A stretch of 64,000 bases of DNA from assembly GCA_002746535.1 (NCBI GenBank), contig NVWA01000017.1, positions 62,001 to 126,000 of the forward strand. Reading direction: 5' to 3'. The stretch is from Planctomycetota bacterium. GTDB taxonomy: Bacteria; Planctomycetota; GCA-2746535. The notes under the pieces were generated by a model. It ran no database searches, was not told the DNA's origin, and worked only from the letters and a program-made list of their open reading frames with translations. The translations under genes and the position numbers were made by a program. Position 1 is the stretch's first letter. Every line of letters starts with the position of its first letter. Shown piece by piece: positions 44,725-52,360 of the stretch.

Positions 44725-47700
44725 TTAATCATTTTTCTTAGAAGATTTTAAAGCTGTCTTATATTTTGCGAGGTGTTCAGTGTAGACTTTTTTTTGTTTT
44801 GCTGGAGTATAGGCAGGTAGTAAACGCAAAGCTTTTTCTCCATACTCAATGGCTTTTTTTAGTTTACCATTTTTAAAATTAGCCATGGCTAACGTATCAA
44901 GAATACCTGGTTTTAAAAATTCAGATAATTCCGAAGCTTTTAAGGCAATTTTTAAAGCCAATACAATATCCTGTATTTTTTTATCAGGGGATAATAAGAG
45001 TTCACTAGCATAATTATTATGAATATTTGCATCATTCGGCTTGGCAGCTGCCCATTCTTGAAATATTTGTAATTTCTTTAGGAAATCTTTATTTAAATCT
45101 GCAATATCAATTAATCCTTGAAATGCACCCTTAGGACCAAAAGAAGCATCTAATTCAACGGCCTTTGTGAAATCAGCTTGAGCTTCTTTTAGCTTTTTTT
45201 TGAATATGAAATATTCACCTCTCTTATTATACTCAGAAGCAGTGACAAGATTTTTATTTACTAATTTTGCCCCTTCTACTTGCCTACGAATCTTTTCACC
45301 TTCTTTAATAATCCATTCTTTAACATCTCTACTAGGATTTAAATGTTTCATTTTTGCAAGAGCCTCAAGAAACAACTGATCCTTTTTTAAACCATAAACC
45401 ACAACAGCCTTATAGCCCCATGCACCCCACATCTTTGGGTTCAGCTCTAGACCTTTATTATAATCGGCAAGAGCTCCCAAAAAGTCACCTAGACCTTTTT
45501 TTTCAAATCCTAGATTAATATATGTTAAGGCATTTTTAGGATCTAGTTCTAGCGATTTATTAAAATCTGCAATAGCTCCTGCAACATCTCCTTGTTTTGT
45601 TTTGGCTAATCCTCGGTTATTAATAGCAGTTGGATCTCTTGGATTTAGTTCTATCGATTTATTATAATCGGTAATTGCTCCGGAATAATTACCTAGATAA
45701 CTTTTTGCTATTCCTCGTAAATTATAAGTCTTTGTATCTTTCGGGTTTAGTTCTATCGTCTTATTGAAGTCGGTAATAGCGCCGGAATAATCGGCGAGGG
45801 CATTTTTTGCTTTACCTCGGGATCCCCATATTCTCCACAATTTAGGATTTAGCTCTATGGCTTTCGTATATTCTACAATAGCTCTTGGAATATCTCCTTG
45901 GATTTCTATGACACTTCCTCGGTAATGATAAGCTTGTGCATTTTTCGGATTCATTTCTATCGACTTATTGAAATCGGATAGAGCTCCGGAAAAGTCTCCT
46001 TGTATTTTTTTTATTATTCCTCGATTAGTATAAGTCATTGGATCATTCGGTAGCAATTCTATCGACTTATTGTAATCGGATAGCGCTCCGGAAAAATCTC
46101 CTTGGGCTTGTTTTCCATTTCCTCTGCCATTATAAGCACTTGCTTCATTTGGATTTAGTTCTATTGACTTATTAAAATCGGATAGAGCTCCAGTGAAATC
46201 CTTTATAATATTTTTTACATTTCCTCGGCTAATATAAACATTTGCATACTTCGGATCATGTTCTATCGATTTATTGTAATCTTCTAGCGCACCGGAAAAA
46301 TCTCTTAAGAATTTTTTTGCATTCCCTCGGTTATTATAAGTAATGGCATCTTCAGGATTTAGTTCTAAAGCTTTATTGTAATCTGCAATAGCTTCTTTGA
46401 TATTACCCAGTTCAAATTTTGAAATACCTCTACTGATATAAGCCGAAGTATACATTTGATTTAGATCTATAGCTTTTGTAAAACTGCTAATGGCTTTTTC
46501 ATATTCCTCGGATTCAACATATTTTAGGCCCTGTACGTGCCATTTAGCCGCTATATTACTTTTGCCCAACGATATTTCAGACTCGGTTGCCATCATCTTT
46601 GCATAATTGGCGTAAAATCTTTTAACCTTATGAAAAAGCAGGCTGGATAAATTCTCAGATTCTTTCCAGATTCTTTCTCTGACTTGTTCATAGATTTTAC
46701 GGTCTTTTGGTTTTAGAATTGATATAGCGAGTAGTGCAGCCACTTGAATTTTTTCAGAATTTTTTGTTCCATCAGGTTTTTTCTTTTGGATATAGGGCAA
46801 AATATCTATTGCTACTGCTGGATCATTCATCCAGGCTAGGCTCTCAATGGCAAGCTCTTGACAATTTTCTATGTTTGATTTAATGTAGTGCCTTAATAAC
46901 TCAACTGTGATTTTATCTCTTAAGGATATTAGTTCTTTACTACCCGCTTCAAGAAGAATTTCTCGCTTCAGCTTTTTGGCATCTGCCATAAGATGTTCTA
47001 CAGTGGCTTTAATCGATTTTCTTTTTTCTTCTCGACTTATTTTAAGATCATTTTTAAAATCAATTAATTCTTTTAATTCTGCCCCTGAAATATTTAGGTC
47101 AGACAAGATAGCATCCGCCTGCTCGAAGGCTTTCAAGTACAAAGAAAGCTCAAAATGAATCTTGCTGGATTCATACAAACCACTGCTGGCCTTTTCATTT
47201 TCATTGTTTTGAATTAAGGCTTGCCTGAAAGCATTACTGGCACTAAATAACTCGCGGCTTTTTGCAGTGGCACTTTTCTGATTGACTTTGTGGTCAATTA
47301 GTTTGGCTTTATTTAAATAGGCTTGACCTTTGTTAACAGATTCTTGCGACAGCGCTCTCTTGCGATCTAACTGAGCTTGCTTTTGAGCTGTTAACTTCTT
47401 TCTTCCAATGGCCTTTTCCAGGTGAATTTTTCGTTCATTCTCAATCGCTAATGCAGCATTTTTTTCAGCTAAGTTCTTTTGCGCAATTGCTTCTTTTTTA
47501 TTTGCGATAGCTTTTTCTTCACTTTTAACGGCCTCGCCCCATTGCCACAAAGAAACACCAAACCCAATCGTTAATGCCAACAAGGCTACTGAAGCCCCTA
47601 AGCTTAATGCTTTATTTCGTTTGATTAATTTTGCCAATGCCTCCAAAAAAGAATCTTGCTTGGCACTCACGGCGTAGCCATTTTGAAAGGCTGTTACATC

Positions 47701-49347
47701 AGCCGACATCTCTTTGATATCCTGGTATCGATCAATACTTTTAAGCGCCATCGCCTTGTTGACAATGGCAATTAACTCAGGGGCTACGTCGGAAGACAGA
47801 GGATCAACCCTACCCTTAGTAACTTTAGATAAAATATGTTTCATTGAATTGCCGGTGATGGGCGCCTTTAAAGAAATACAGGCATATAAAACTCCCCCAA
47901 GACCGTAAATATCGGTACGGGTATCCATCGCTTTCACATCGCCCTTCGCCTGCTCTGGAGACATATACTGCGGGGTACCAACCGCCGAACCGACAACTGT
48001 TTTTACCAAGTCAGCTTTTGAATCAATGGTGACCTTTTCGTCTAACTCTTCAAGCTTACTCTCATCTTGCCCTAGAACTTTAGCAAGCCCCCAGTCCATC
48101 AACTGCACTTCACCGAATTCGCCTACCATGATATTTTCAGGTTTTAAATCCCGGTGAATGACACTTTTATGATGAGAATAAGCTAAGGCCTCACTAACTT
48201 TTTGAATGATCTCAAGTAGCGCTGGCAATGAATATTTTGCCCGATATTCTTCATCACCTTCTTTGAGCTTTTGAATGATCTCTTTAAGGGTATGGCCATT
48301 AACCCATTTCATGGTGAAATAGATTTGCCCTTTTTTATTCATACCTAAATCATGAACAGGCACAATATTAGGGTGTTCTAACTGACCATTTATTTGCGCT
48401 TCTCGAATAAATCGCAGCACAAGCCCCTTGGACTTTTTATTCAAGAGAACTTTCGTCACGATGTTTCGGCGTATGTTAAGATCTTTGGTCGCTAGAATAG
48501 CGCCCATACCGCCACGAGCAATCTCCTTACCAATGTCATATCGACCTTCACCTGATACGCCAAACGAACTGCCGCTGCCAATTTGAACCGGTTGATTCAA
48601 GGCATTGTCTTTTAGAAATGTTTTAAGTGAATTGAAATCGCTTTTTGGAGCAGACAATATGGTATCGGCTTCATCTTGGCTAATGTTGGAAGGCTTTGAT
48701 ACGACGGTTTCTACTCCAAAATCATCTTGAACAGATTTTTTAGGCGCCACCGTTTCTTGAGATTGAATTGTTAACGCATCTGAATCACTTTTTAGAGAAT
48801 TATCATCCTTCACAATTGTTCTTGAATCTACAGCAAGCTCAAAAATCATGCCACATTTATGGCATCTCAATTCTCTAGGGCGATCGGGGTCTTTGATTTT
48901 ATAGGCCGATTTGCATTCAGGGCAAGATATAAAAGCATCTGAACTTTCAACCTCTTCTTTTAAGAGAAGTCTTTTTTGTATTTTGAAAATCGCATTAGAT
49001 TTTTGAAGCGTCATCAAACCATTTGCAACCAGTATTTCACCAAGTAGTTTTTTAGATTTTTTCTGTTGCTTAAGCGCAAAGTCAACATCTTCGGCACTAA
49101 CAAATTTATTTCTGACAGCCAATTGACCAAAGTGAATTTCATCTTGTCGAAACGATTTCTGCTCATGAATTTTTAGCAGCTCATCTAATTGTTCTGGTTT
49201 TAATAAATTCGATTTTAATAAAATTTCACCCAGTTTTTTAAGCGAATCAACCTGCTCACCCAAGGCATCATCAATTTGATCCTGCGTCAGCCACCCTTTT
49301 TCAATAATCAAGGTGCCTAATAATTTTAAACTATTTTCTGGTTTCAT
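44725..49347 (-). CDS. Serine/threonine protein kinase with MshEN-like repeats, zinc ribbon, one TM helix and TPR array
   Basis: A 1540-residue protein. Residues 8-125 hold four copies of a LGxIL-(x)n-LxxxQ-(x)n-ALxxQ module like the MshEN/type II secretion ATPase N-domain. A zinc ribbon follows (CPEC 142-145, CHKC 162-165). The kinase spans about 269-560: glycine loop ARGGMGA, HRDLKPEN (398-405), and D-W-G (418-420) replacing D-F-G, which is common in this superphylum. A transmembrane helix at about 580-602 puts the kinase inside and the rest outside. From about 935 there are at least eleven 34-residue TPRs, then more to the end. It should phosphorylate envelope or regulatory proteins in response to a partner bound by the TPRs. 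Confidence 0.92.
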   Translation of the reverse strand: MKPENSLKLLGTLIIEKGWLTQDQIDDALGEQVDSLKKLGEILLKSNLLKPEQLDELLKIHEQKSFRQDEIHFGQLAVRNKFVSAEDVDFALKQQKKSKKLLGEILVANGLMTLQKSNAIFKIQKRLLLKEEVESSDAFISCPECKSAYKIKDPDRPRELRCHKCGMIFELAVDSRTIVKDDNSLKSDSDALTIQSQETVAPKKSVQDDFGVETVVSKPSNISQDEADTILSAPKSDFNSLKTFLKDNALNQPVQIGSGSSFGVSGEGRYDIGKEIARGGMGAILATKDLNIRRNIVTKVLLNKKSKGLVLRFIREAQINGQLEHPNIVPVHDLGMNKKGQIYFTMKWVNGHTLKEIIQKLKEGDEEYRAKYSLPALLEIIQKVSEALAYSHHKSVIHRDLKPENIMVGEFGEVQLMDWGLAKVLGQDESKLEELDEKVTIDSKADLVKTVVGSAVGTPQYMSPEQAKGDVKAMDTRTDIYGLGGVLYACISLKAPITGNSMKHILSKVTKGRVDPLSSDVAPELIAIVNKAMALKSIDRYQDIKEMSADVTAFQNGYAVSAKQDSFLEALAKLIKRNKALSLGASVALLALTIGFGVSLWQWGEAVKSEEKAIANKKEAIAQKNLAEKNAALAIENERKIHLEKAIGRKKLTAQKQAQLDRKRALSQESVNKGQAYLNKAKLIDHKVNQKSATAKSRELFSASNAFRQALIQNNENEKASSGLYESSKIHFELSLYLKAFEQADAILSDLNISGAELKELIDFKNDLKISREEKRKSIKATVEHLMADAKKLKREILLEAGSKELISLRDKITVELLRHYIKSNIENCQELAIESLAWMNDPAVAIDILPYIQKKKPDGTKNSEKIQVAALLAISILKPKDRKIYEQVRERIWKESENLSSLLFHKVKRFYANYAKMMATESEISLGKSNIAAKWHVQGLKYVESEEYEKAISSFTKAIDLNQMYTSAYISRGISKFELGNIKEAIADYNKALELNPEDAITYNNRGNAKKFLRDFSGALEDYNKSIEHDPKYANVYISRGNVKNIIKDFTGALSDFNKSIELNPNEASAYNGRGNGKQAQGDFSGALSDYNKSIELLPNDPMTYTNRGIIKKIQGDFSGALSDFNKSIEMNPKNAQAYHYRGSVIEIQGDIPRAIVEYTKAIELNPKLWRIWGSRGKAKNALADYSGAITDFNKTIELNPKDTKTYNLRGIAKSYLGNYSGAITDYNKSIELNPRDPTAINNRGLAKTKQGDVAGAIADFNKSLELDPKNALTYINLGFEKKGLGDFLGALADYNKGLELNPKMWGAWGYKAVVVYGLKKDQLFLEALAKMKHLNPSRDVKEWIIKEGEKIRRQVEGAKLVNKNLVTASEYNKRGEYFIFKKKLKEAQADFTKAVELDASFGPKGAFQGLIDIADLNKDFLKKLQIFQEWAAAKPNDANIHNNYASELLLSPDKKIQDIVLALKIALKASELSEFLKPGILDTLAMANFKNGKLKKAIEYGEKALRLLPAYTPAKQKKVYTEHLAKYKTALKSSKKND
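45420..46545. repeat. Tandem 102-base coding repeats (TPR array)
   Basis: Eleven in-frame units of about 102 bases encode 34-residue TPRs of the form GDFSGALSDYNKSIELNP. Several units are nearly identical at the DNA level (the AATCGGATAGAGCTCCGGA stretch, read on the plus strand, recurs with few changes), a sign of recent unit duplication or gene conversion and a site of likely length variation. Confidence 0.8.
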
Positions 49348-49430
49348 TATTGATTTAAAGCCTTTTTTAATTTTGCGAGGTTATTACTGTAGATTTTCTT
49401 CTGGCCTAAAGGATCGAACAAGCCTTTTAC
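49347..49430 (-). pseudogene. C-terminal remnant of a paralogous TPR kinase
   Basis: Immediately upstream of the kinase, the minus strand encodes GQKKIYSNNLAKLKKALNQ and a stop whose last base is the A of the kinase ATG (TAATG). This matches the kinase's own C-terminus, KQKKVYTEHLAKYKTALK, at 12 of 18 or so positions. A stop codon lies about 25 residues upstream, so the frame is dead. It shows a former tandem array of kinase genes with coupled translation. Confidence 0.65.
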
Positions 49431-49596
49431 ACCTTCAGTTTAGTGCAAGGAGCGAATAAATTCAATTTATTTGGTAAAAAGTATCTTTATTGGTGGGATT
49501 TATCATAAATCGACAATTGGAAGTCTATTTAATATTACCAAACTTGTCCGTGGTGTTATATATTTATGCGGGGTAATGAAATAGAAAATACGTTTT

Positions 49597-49672
49597 AAAA
49601 TGACGTACCAAATGACGTTACTTGGTGCCTAAATTAGTCCTATTTTCGCAAATTATGCGATTTTAGACAACG
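49597..49672. repeat. ATGACGTACC dispersed repeat, second copy
   Basis: Starts with ATGACGTACCAA and ATGACGTTAC, then GTGCCTAAATTAGTCC, ending in TTTTAGAC. The stretch at 51551 aligns along its length with many substitutions (ATGGCATACC, ATGGCATTTT, GTGTCTAAAATAGCCC, ATCTTAGAC). Contains the small inverted repeat TCGCA/TGCGA. Confidence 0.45.
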
Positions 49673-49712
49673 ATAAAAAATAGGCTTTAGGTGGTTCAAG
49701 TACACTAAATTA

Positions 49713-49732
49713 AAGGACGGACCTTAAATTTT
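49713..49732. repeat. GGACGGACC element, copy 3
   Basis: AAGGACGGACCTTAAA matches the AAGGGACAGACC core at 18685 and the ACTGTCCTTAAAA copy at 51130. It has one changed base and no strong flanking arms, so it looks like a worn single element. Confidence 0.45.
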
Positions 49733-49806
49733 TATTATTCCCTTAGAATGAATTTTTATAGGGTAAAATCAAACCTAACCCCCATTTTCAACACATTTTA
49801 TCGTAG

Positions 49807-49826
49807 AGACAACGCATGCGTTGTCT
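49807..49826. repeat. 20-base perfect palindrome
   Basis: AGACAACGCATGCGTTGTCT is self-complementary, and the left flank TCGTAG extends it to the GTAGAGAC-type ends of palindromic repeats scattered through many bacterial genomes. No gene is close enough for an obvious operator role (the Fic start is 165 bases away). Confidence 0.55.
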
Positions 49827-49910
49827 AAAAACAAACAATAGAAATTACCTGCTAAACTCACAGAATATGTATAAAATTTGCCAAAACCTATATATTTCAT
49901 CAATATATGC

Positions 49911-49931
49911 ATAGAAAATCTAATTTTCTAT
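49911..49931. promoter_or_regulatory. Inverted repeat before the Fic gene, possible operator
   Basis: ATAGAAAAT and ATTTTCTAT face each other across CTA, about 60 bases before the Fic start. The surroundings are runs of TATATA that could supply a -10 box. The Fic protein's C-terminal helix-turn-helix region is a candidate binder. Confidence 0.4.
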
Positions 49932-49990
49932 ATATATACGCCTCTACATATATAAAATATTAAAAATTCTATATATATGAAAGTCTTAAC

Positions 49991-51064
49991 ATGAATTACA
50001 AACCGGCATTACTACCATTATCAATTGAAAAGAATCTAGAGAATAACCTCGTATTAAAAAAAACAATTTCTGCTCATCGTTATTTGGCTGAACTAAAAGG
50101 GATCGTCTCAACAATCCCAAATGAAACTATTTTAATCAACACTCTCTCCTTACAAGAAGCAAAAGATAGCTCTGCCATTGAAAACATTGTCACAACCCAC
50201 GATGAAATTTTTAAACGAGAACTGTTCACTGAAAAAGTAAGTGCTGAAGCGAAAGAAGTTAAAAACTATGCAACCGCATTACAGCATGGATTTAAATTAA
50301 TTAAAATAAATAAAATTATTAGACTAAATGATATTTTAGAAATTCAAGAATTATTAGAAAACAATAAAGCAGGTCTTCGCAAAATACCGGGCACGGCTTT
50401 AAAAAACCAACAGACGGGCGCAACTGTTTACACCCCACCTCAAGATGGAAAAGAGGTTGCTAAATTAATAGGCAATTTATTAGAATATATCAACGATGAT
50501 GAAATTTCTGAATTAGACCCATTAGTAAAAATGGCTATTATTCATTTTCAATTCGAAAGTATCCATCCTTTTTATGATGGTAATGGTCGCACAGGCCGTA
50601 TTTTAAATATTCTATATTTAGTATTACAAGATTTGTTAGAACTTCCGGTCTTATACTTAAGTAACCATATTATTAAACATAAAGCAGCCTATTACAAATT
50701 GCTACAAACTGTACGCGAAAAAAATGATTGGCAAAGCTGGATTTTATTTATCTTAGATGGCATCGAAAAAACGGCTCAAGACAACATTCTATTGATCAAG
50801 TCAATAACAGAACTTATGCAAAATCACAAACAATTAATTCGCAATGACCTTCCTAAAATTTATAGCCAAGACTTAATTAATAGTCTTTTTAAACATCCCT
50901 ATACCAAGGTACAGTTTTTTATAAACGATTTAAATGTCTCTAGAATTACAGCTACAAAATATCTAAATCTTTTAACTGAAAAGAAACTACTACAAAAGCA
51001 TAAGGTCGGCAAAAACAATTATTATATAAACAGCCAACTATGCGATCTCTTTTTAAGTAAATAG
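49991..51064 (+). CDS. Fic-domain AMP-transferase with inhibitory helix
   Basis: A 357-residue protein. The Fic motif is complete: HPFYDGNGRTGR (residues 192-203), with the His nucleophile-activator and the two Arg residues for ATP phosphates. The flap is TGATVYTPP (142-150). Residues 60-65, S-S-A-I-E-N, match the class II inhibitory helix S/T-x-x-x-E-G/N, where Glu64 would block ATP binding until displaced. The last 65 residues (ITATKYLNLLTEKKLL) look like a winged helix. It should attach AMP to Ser/Thr/Tyr of a target protein. No partner antitoxin is needed because the inhibitor is built in. Flanks are repeat-rich, in line with a mobile or accessory gene. Confidence 0.92.
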   Translation: MNYKPALLPLSIEKNLENNLVLKKTISAHRYLAELKGIVSTIPNETILINTLSLQEAKDSSAIENIVTTHDEIFKRELFTEKVSAEAKEVKNYATALQHGFKLIKINKIIRLNDILEIQELLENNKAGLRKIPGTALKNQQTGATVYTPPQDGKEVAKLIGNLLEYINDDEISELDPLVKMAIIHFQFESIHPFYDGNGRTGRILNILYLVLQDLLELPVLYLSNHIIKHKAAYYKLLQTVREKNDWQSWILFILDGIEKTAQDNILLIKSITELMQNHKQLIRNDLPKIYSQDLINSLFKHPYTKVQFFINDLNVSRITATKYLNLLTEKKLLQKHKVGKNNYYINSQLCDLFLSK

Positions 51065-51086
51065 CAAGAGCACCTTAAAGCAAAGA

Positions 51087-51112
51087 AAGCTTACAGCTTG
51101 TTTTTTTATTTT
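51087..51112 (+). terminator. Possible terminator after the Fic gene
   Basis: AAGCT and AGCTT pair over a TAC loop (51087-51099), followed by GTTTTTTTATTTT. The stem is short, but the T-run is strong and the place, 23 bases after the stop, is right. Confidence 0.45.
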
Positions 51113-51119
51113 ACAAACA

Positions 51120-51149
51120 GGAAATTAAGGGACTGTCCTTAAAATTTCC
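51120..51149. repeat. GGGACTGTCC hairpin, copy 4
   Basis: Nested arms: GGAAATT (51120-51126) with AATTTCC (51143-51149), and inside TTAAGG (51125-51130) with CCTTAA (51137-51142). The core GGGACTGTCCTTAAAA is the same element as at 18685, 21652 and 49713. It covers the end of a decayed coding remnant. Confidence 0.5.
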
Positions 51150-51465
51150 ATCAGGATAGCATTCGCCTCCGAAACCTTGTTAGCAGAATCATCCCATGGG
51201 TAGCCATAAGCCTTAGATATTGCCTTAAACATGCAGTCTAAGCCTTCCTAAGAAAGTCAGTCCAGTTTTACGGAACGTAGAATTAGGTCGCTTCCAACGC
51301 ACTTATTATAGCCTTCAAAGCTTCAGGTGTTGCGGACCTAAGTTTCTCAACTAATGCAGATAACATACTATTCTTCACCTACTTGCTATATATGTGAACG
51401 AAGCCCTCATCTTTCCAAATTTTGCTTATAATAGAAGGTGCAAGCTCATAGGTAAACTCTCCCCC
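51125..51465 (-). pseudogene. Possible decayed gene, three protein-like fragments
   Basis: On the minus strand three protein-like pieces follow one another. The first (51465-51379) reads EFTYELAPSIISKIWKDEGF and ends in TAG; the next, in the same frame, is LSALVEKLRSATPEALKAII and ends in TAA at 51283; the third, in another frame (51247-51125), contains MFKAISKAYGYPWDDSANKV. Codon-like amino-acid use and shared direction suggest one broken gene with stops and a frameshift. I recognise no family. It is also possible that these are chance frames. Confidence 0.35.
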
Positions 51466-51550
51466 TTAAGATACTTCCCTAAAACTTGCTAATTATGCCA
51501 TTATTTGCAAATGAAGTGATCAGTAGACTACTGGAATTCACTCTTGAAAT

Positions 51551-51615
51551 GGCATACCTACTCATGGCATTTTGTGTCTAAAATAGCCCTTTTGTTAATA
51601 ATCTTAGACTTTTAG
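51551..51615. repeat. Diverged copy of the ATGACGTACC dispersed repeat
   Basis: AAATGGCATACC, then CATGGCATTTTGTGTCTAAA, ATAGCCC and a final CTTAGAC align in order and spacing with the element at 49597. The alignment was made by eye and has many mismatches. Confidence 0.35.
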
Positions 51616-51727
51616 TTGAGATTTTAAAATAGAGGTTACTTTGTTAAACTATCTAATATTTTTCCGTAAACCACTGTAATTAAACAGCTTATGAAACTAG
51701 ATGTTTGAGAATGAAGAGAGAAAAAGA

Positions 51728-51802
51728 TCGGGGCGATAGGATTCGAACCTACGGCCTCTACGTCCCAAACGTAGCGCTCTAGCCAAGCTGAGCTACGCCC
51801 CG
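51728..51802 (-). tRNA. tRNA-Pro (anticodon UGG)
   Basis: Read on the minus strand, a 75-base cloverleaf: acceptor CGGGGCG pairs with CGCCCCG, D-arm with TAGCTCAG, anticodon stem CTACG/CGTAG around the loop TTTGGGA (anticodon TGG), and T-arm with GGTTCGAATCC. The discriminator is A and CCA is not encoded. It reads proline codons CCA and, by wobble, others. Confidence 0.95.
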
Positions 51803-51818
51803 AATCTGAAAGGACGGA

Positions 51819-51846
51819 AGTATAGCTAAATGAAAACTTAAAACAA
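51819..51846 (-). promoter_or_regulatory. Promoter of the tRNA-Pro gene
   Basis: On the minus strand TTGTTT (51846-51841), 16 bases, TATACT (51824-51819). The start would lie about ten bases before the mature tRNA 5' end, a short leader as is usual. Confidence 0.5.
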
Positions 51847-51980
51847 GAATTAATTCAATCTGGATTCTCTGATAATGGATTAATCTTTACTATTTTAGCT
51901 AATTTATTACAATTCCGCCTCTCAAAAATTGAGATGAGTAACAACGAATTTAACGTAAACAAAAAGGGAGACTTAGTTTA

Positions 51981-52250
51981 ATGTCGATTACAAAAGAAAA
52001 AACAGCTGAATTCATCAAGGAATTTGGCAAATCAGAAAAAGACAGCGGTAGCATATCAGCACAACTCGCAATTTTAACTCACAGAATTAAAACATTAACG
52101 GAACATCTAAAAGAAAATCATAAAGATCTACACTCTAAAAGAGGTCTGATTGCATTGGTTAATAAAAGAAAAACATATTTGAAATATTTAAAAAGAAAAG
52201 ATCTGGAAGAACATACAAAGATCGTTTCTGAACTTAAATTAAGAGCATAA
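51981..52250 (+). CDS. rpsO: 30S ribosomal protein S15
   Basis: An 89-residue protein, exactly the usual S15 length. Signature segments [21 protein letters not shown] and [21 protein letters not shown] are complete. S15 binds the central domain of 16S rRNA early in 30S assembly. GGGAG lies ten bases before the ATG. As in many bacteria it is followed by pnp, with a hairpin between them. Confidence 0.98.
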   Translation: MSITKEKTAEFIKEFGKSEKDSGSISAQLAILTHRIKTLTEHLKENHKDLHSKRGLIALVNKRKTYLKYLKRKDLEEHTKIVSELKLRA

Positions 52251-52295
52251 TTAGCTTATCTAAATATTAGTTATTATATTGAATACTACAAAGTT

Positions 52296-52318
52296 AGAAA
52301 TTGAACATTTCAATTTCT
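52296..52318 (+). promoter_or_regulatory. rpsO-pnp intergenic hairpin
   Basis: AGAAATTGAA and TTCAATTTCT pair perfectly over a three-base loop CAT. No T-run follows, so it is not a standard terminator. In E. coli a hairpin at this spot is cut by RNase III and mediates PNPase self-control of pnp mRNA; position makes the same role likely, though this stem is short. Confidence 0.5.
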
Positions 52319-52360
52319 CTATATTTATAAACAGATACATTAAATGAAAGACAGGAATTT

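Larger units (their letters stand above)
49432..49990. other. Intergenic region rich in short repeats
   Basis: About 560 bases before the Fic gene. It holds four separate short elements, listed on their own: an ATGACGTACC repeat, a GGACGGACC element, a 20-base palindrome and a nine-base-arm inverted repeat. No coding sequence is seen. Confidence 0.6.

Noticed and set aside
45420-46545. CRISPR array, because of regular repeats
   Set aside because: The period is 102 bases, there are no unique spacers, and the units are in-frame TPR codons of the kinase.
39547-51615. Prophage or integrative element
   Set aside because: Despite repeats, a tRNA gene and decayed pieces, no integrase, structural or replication gene and no tRNA-end duplication was found.
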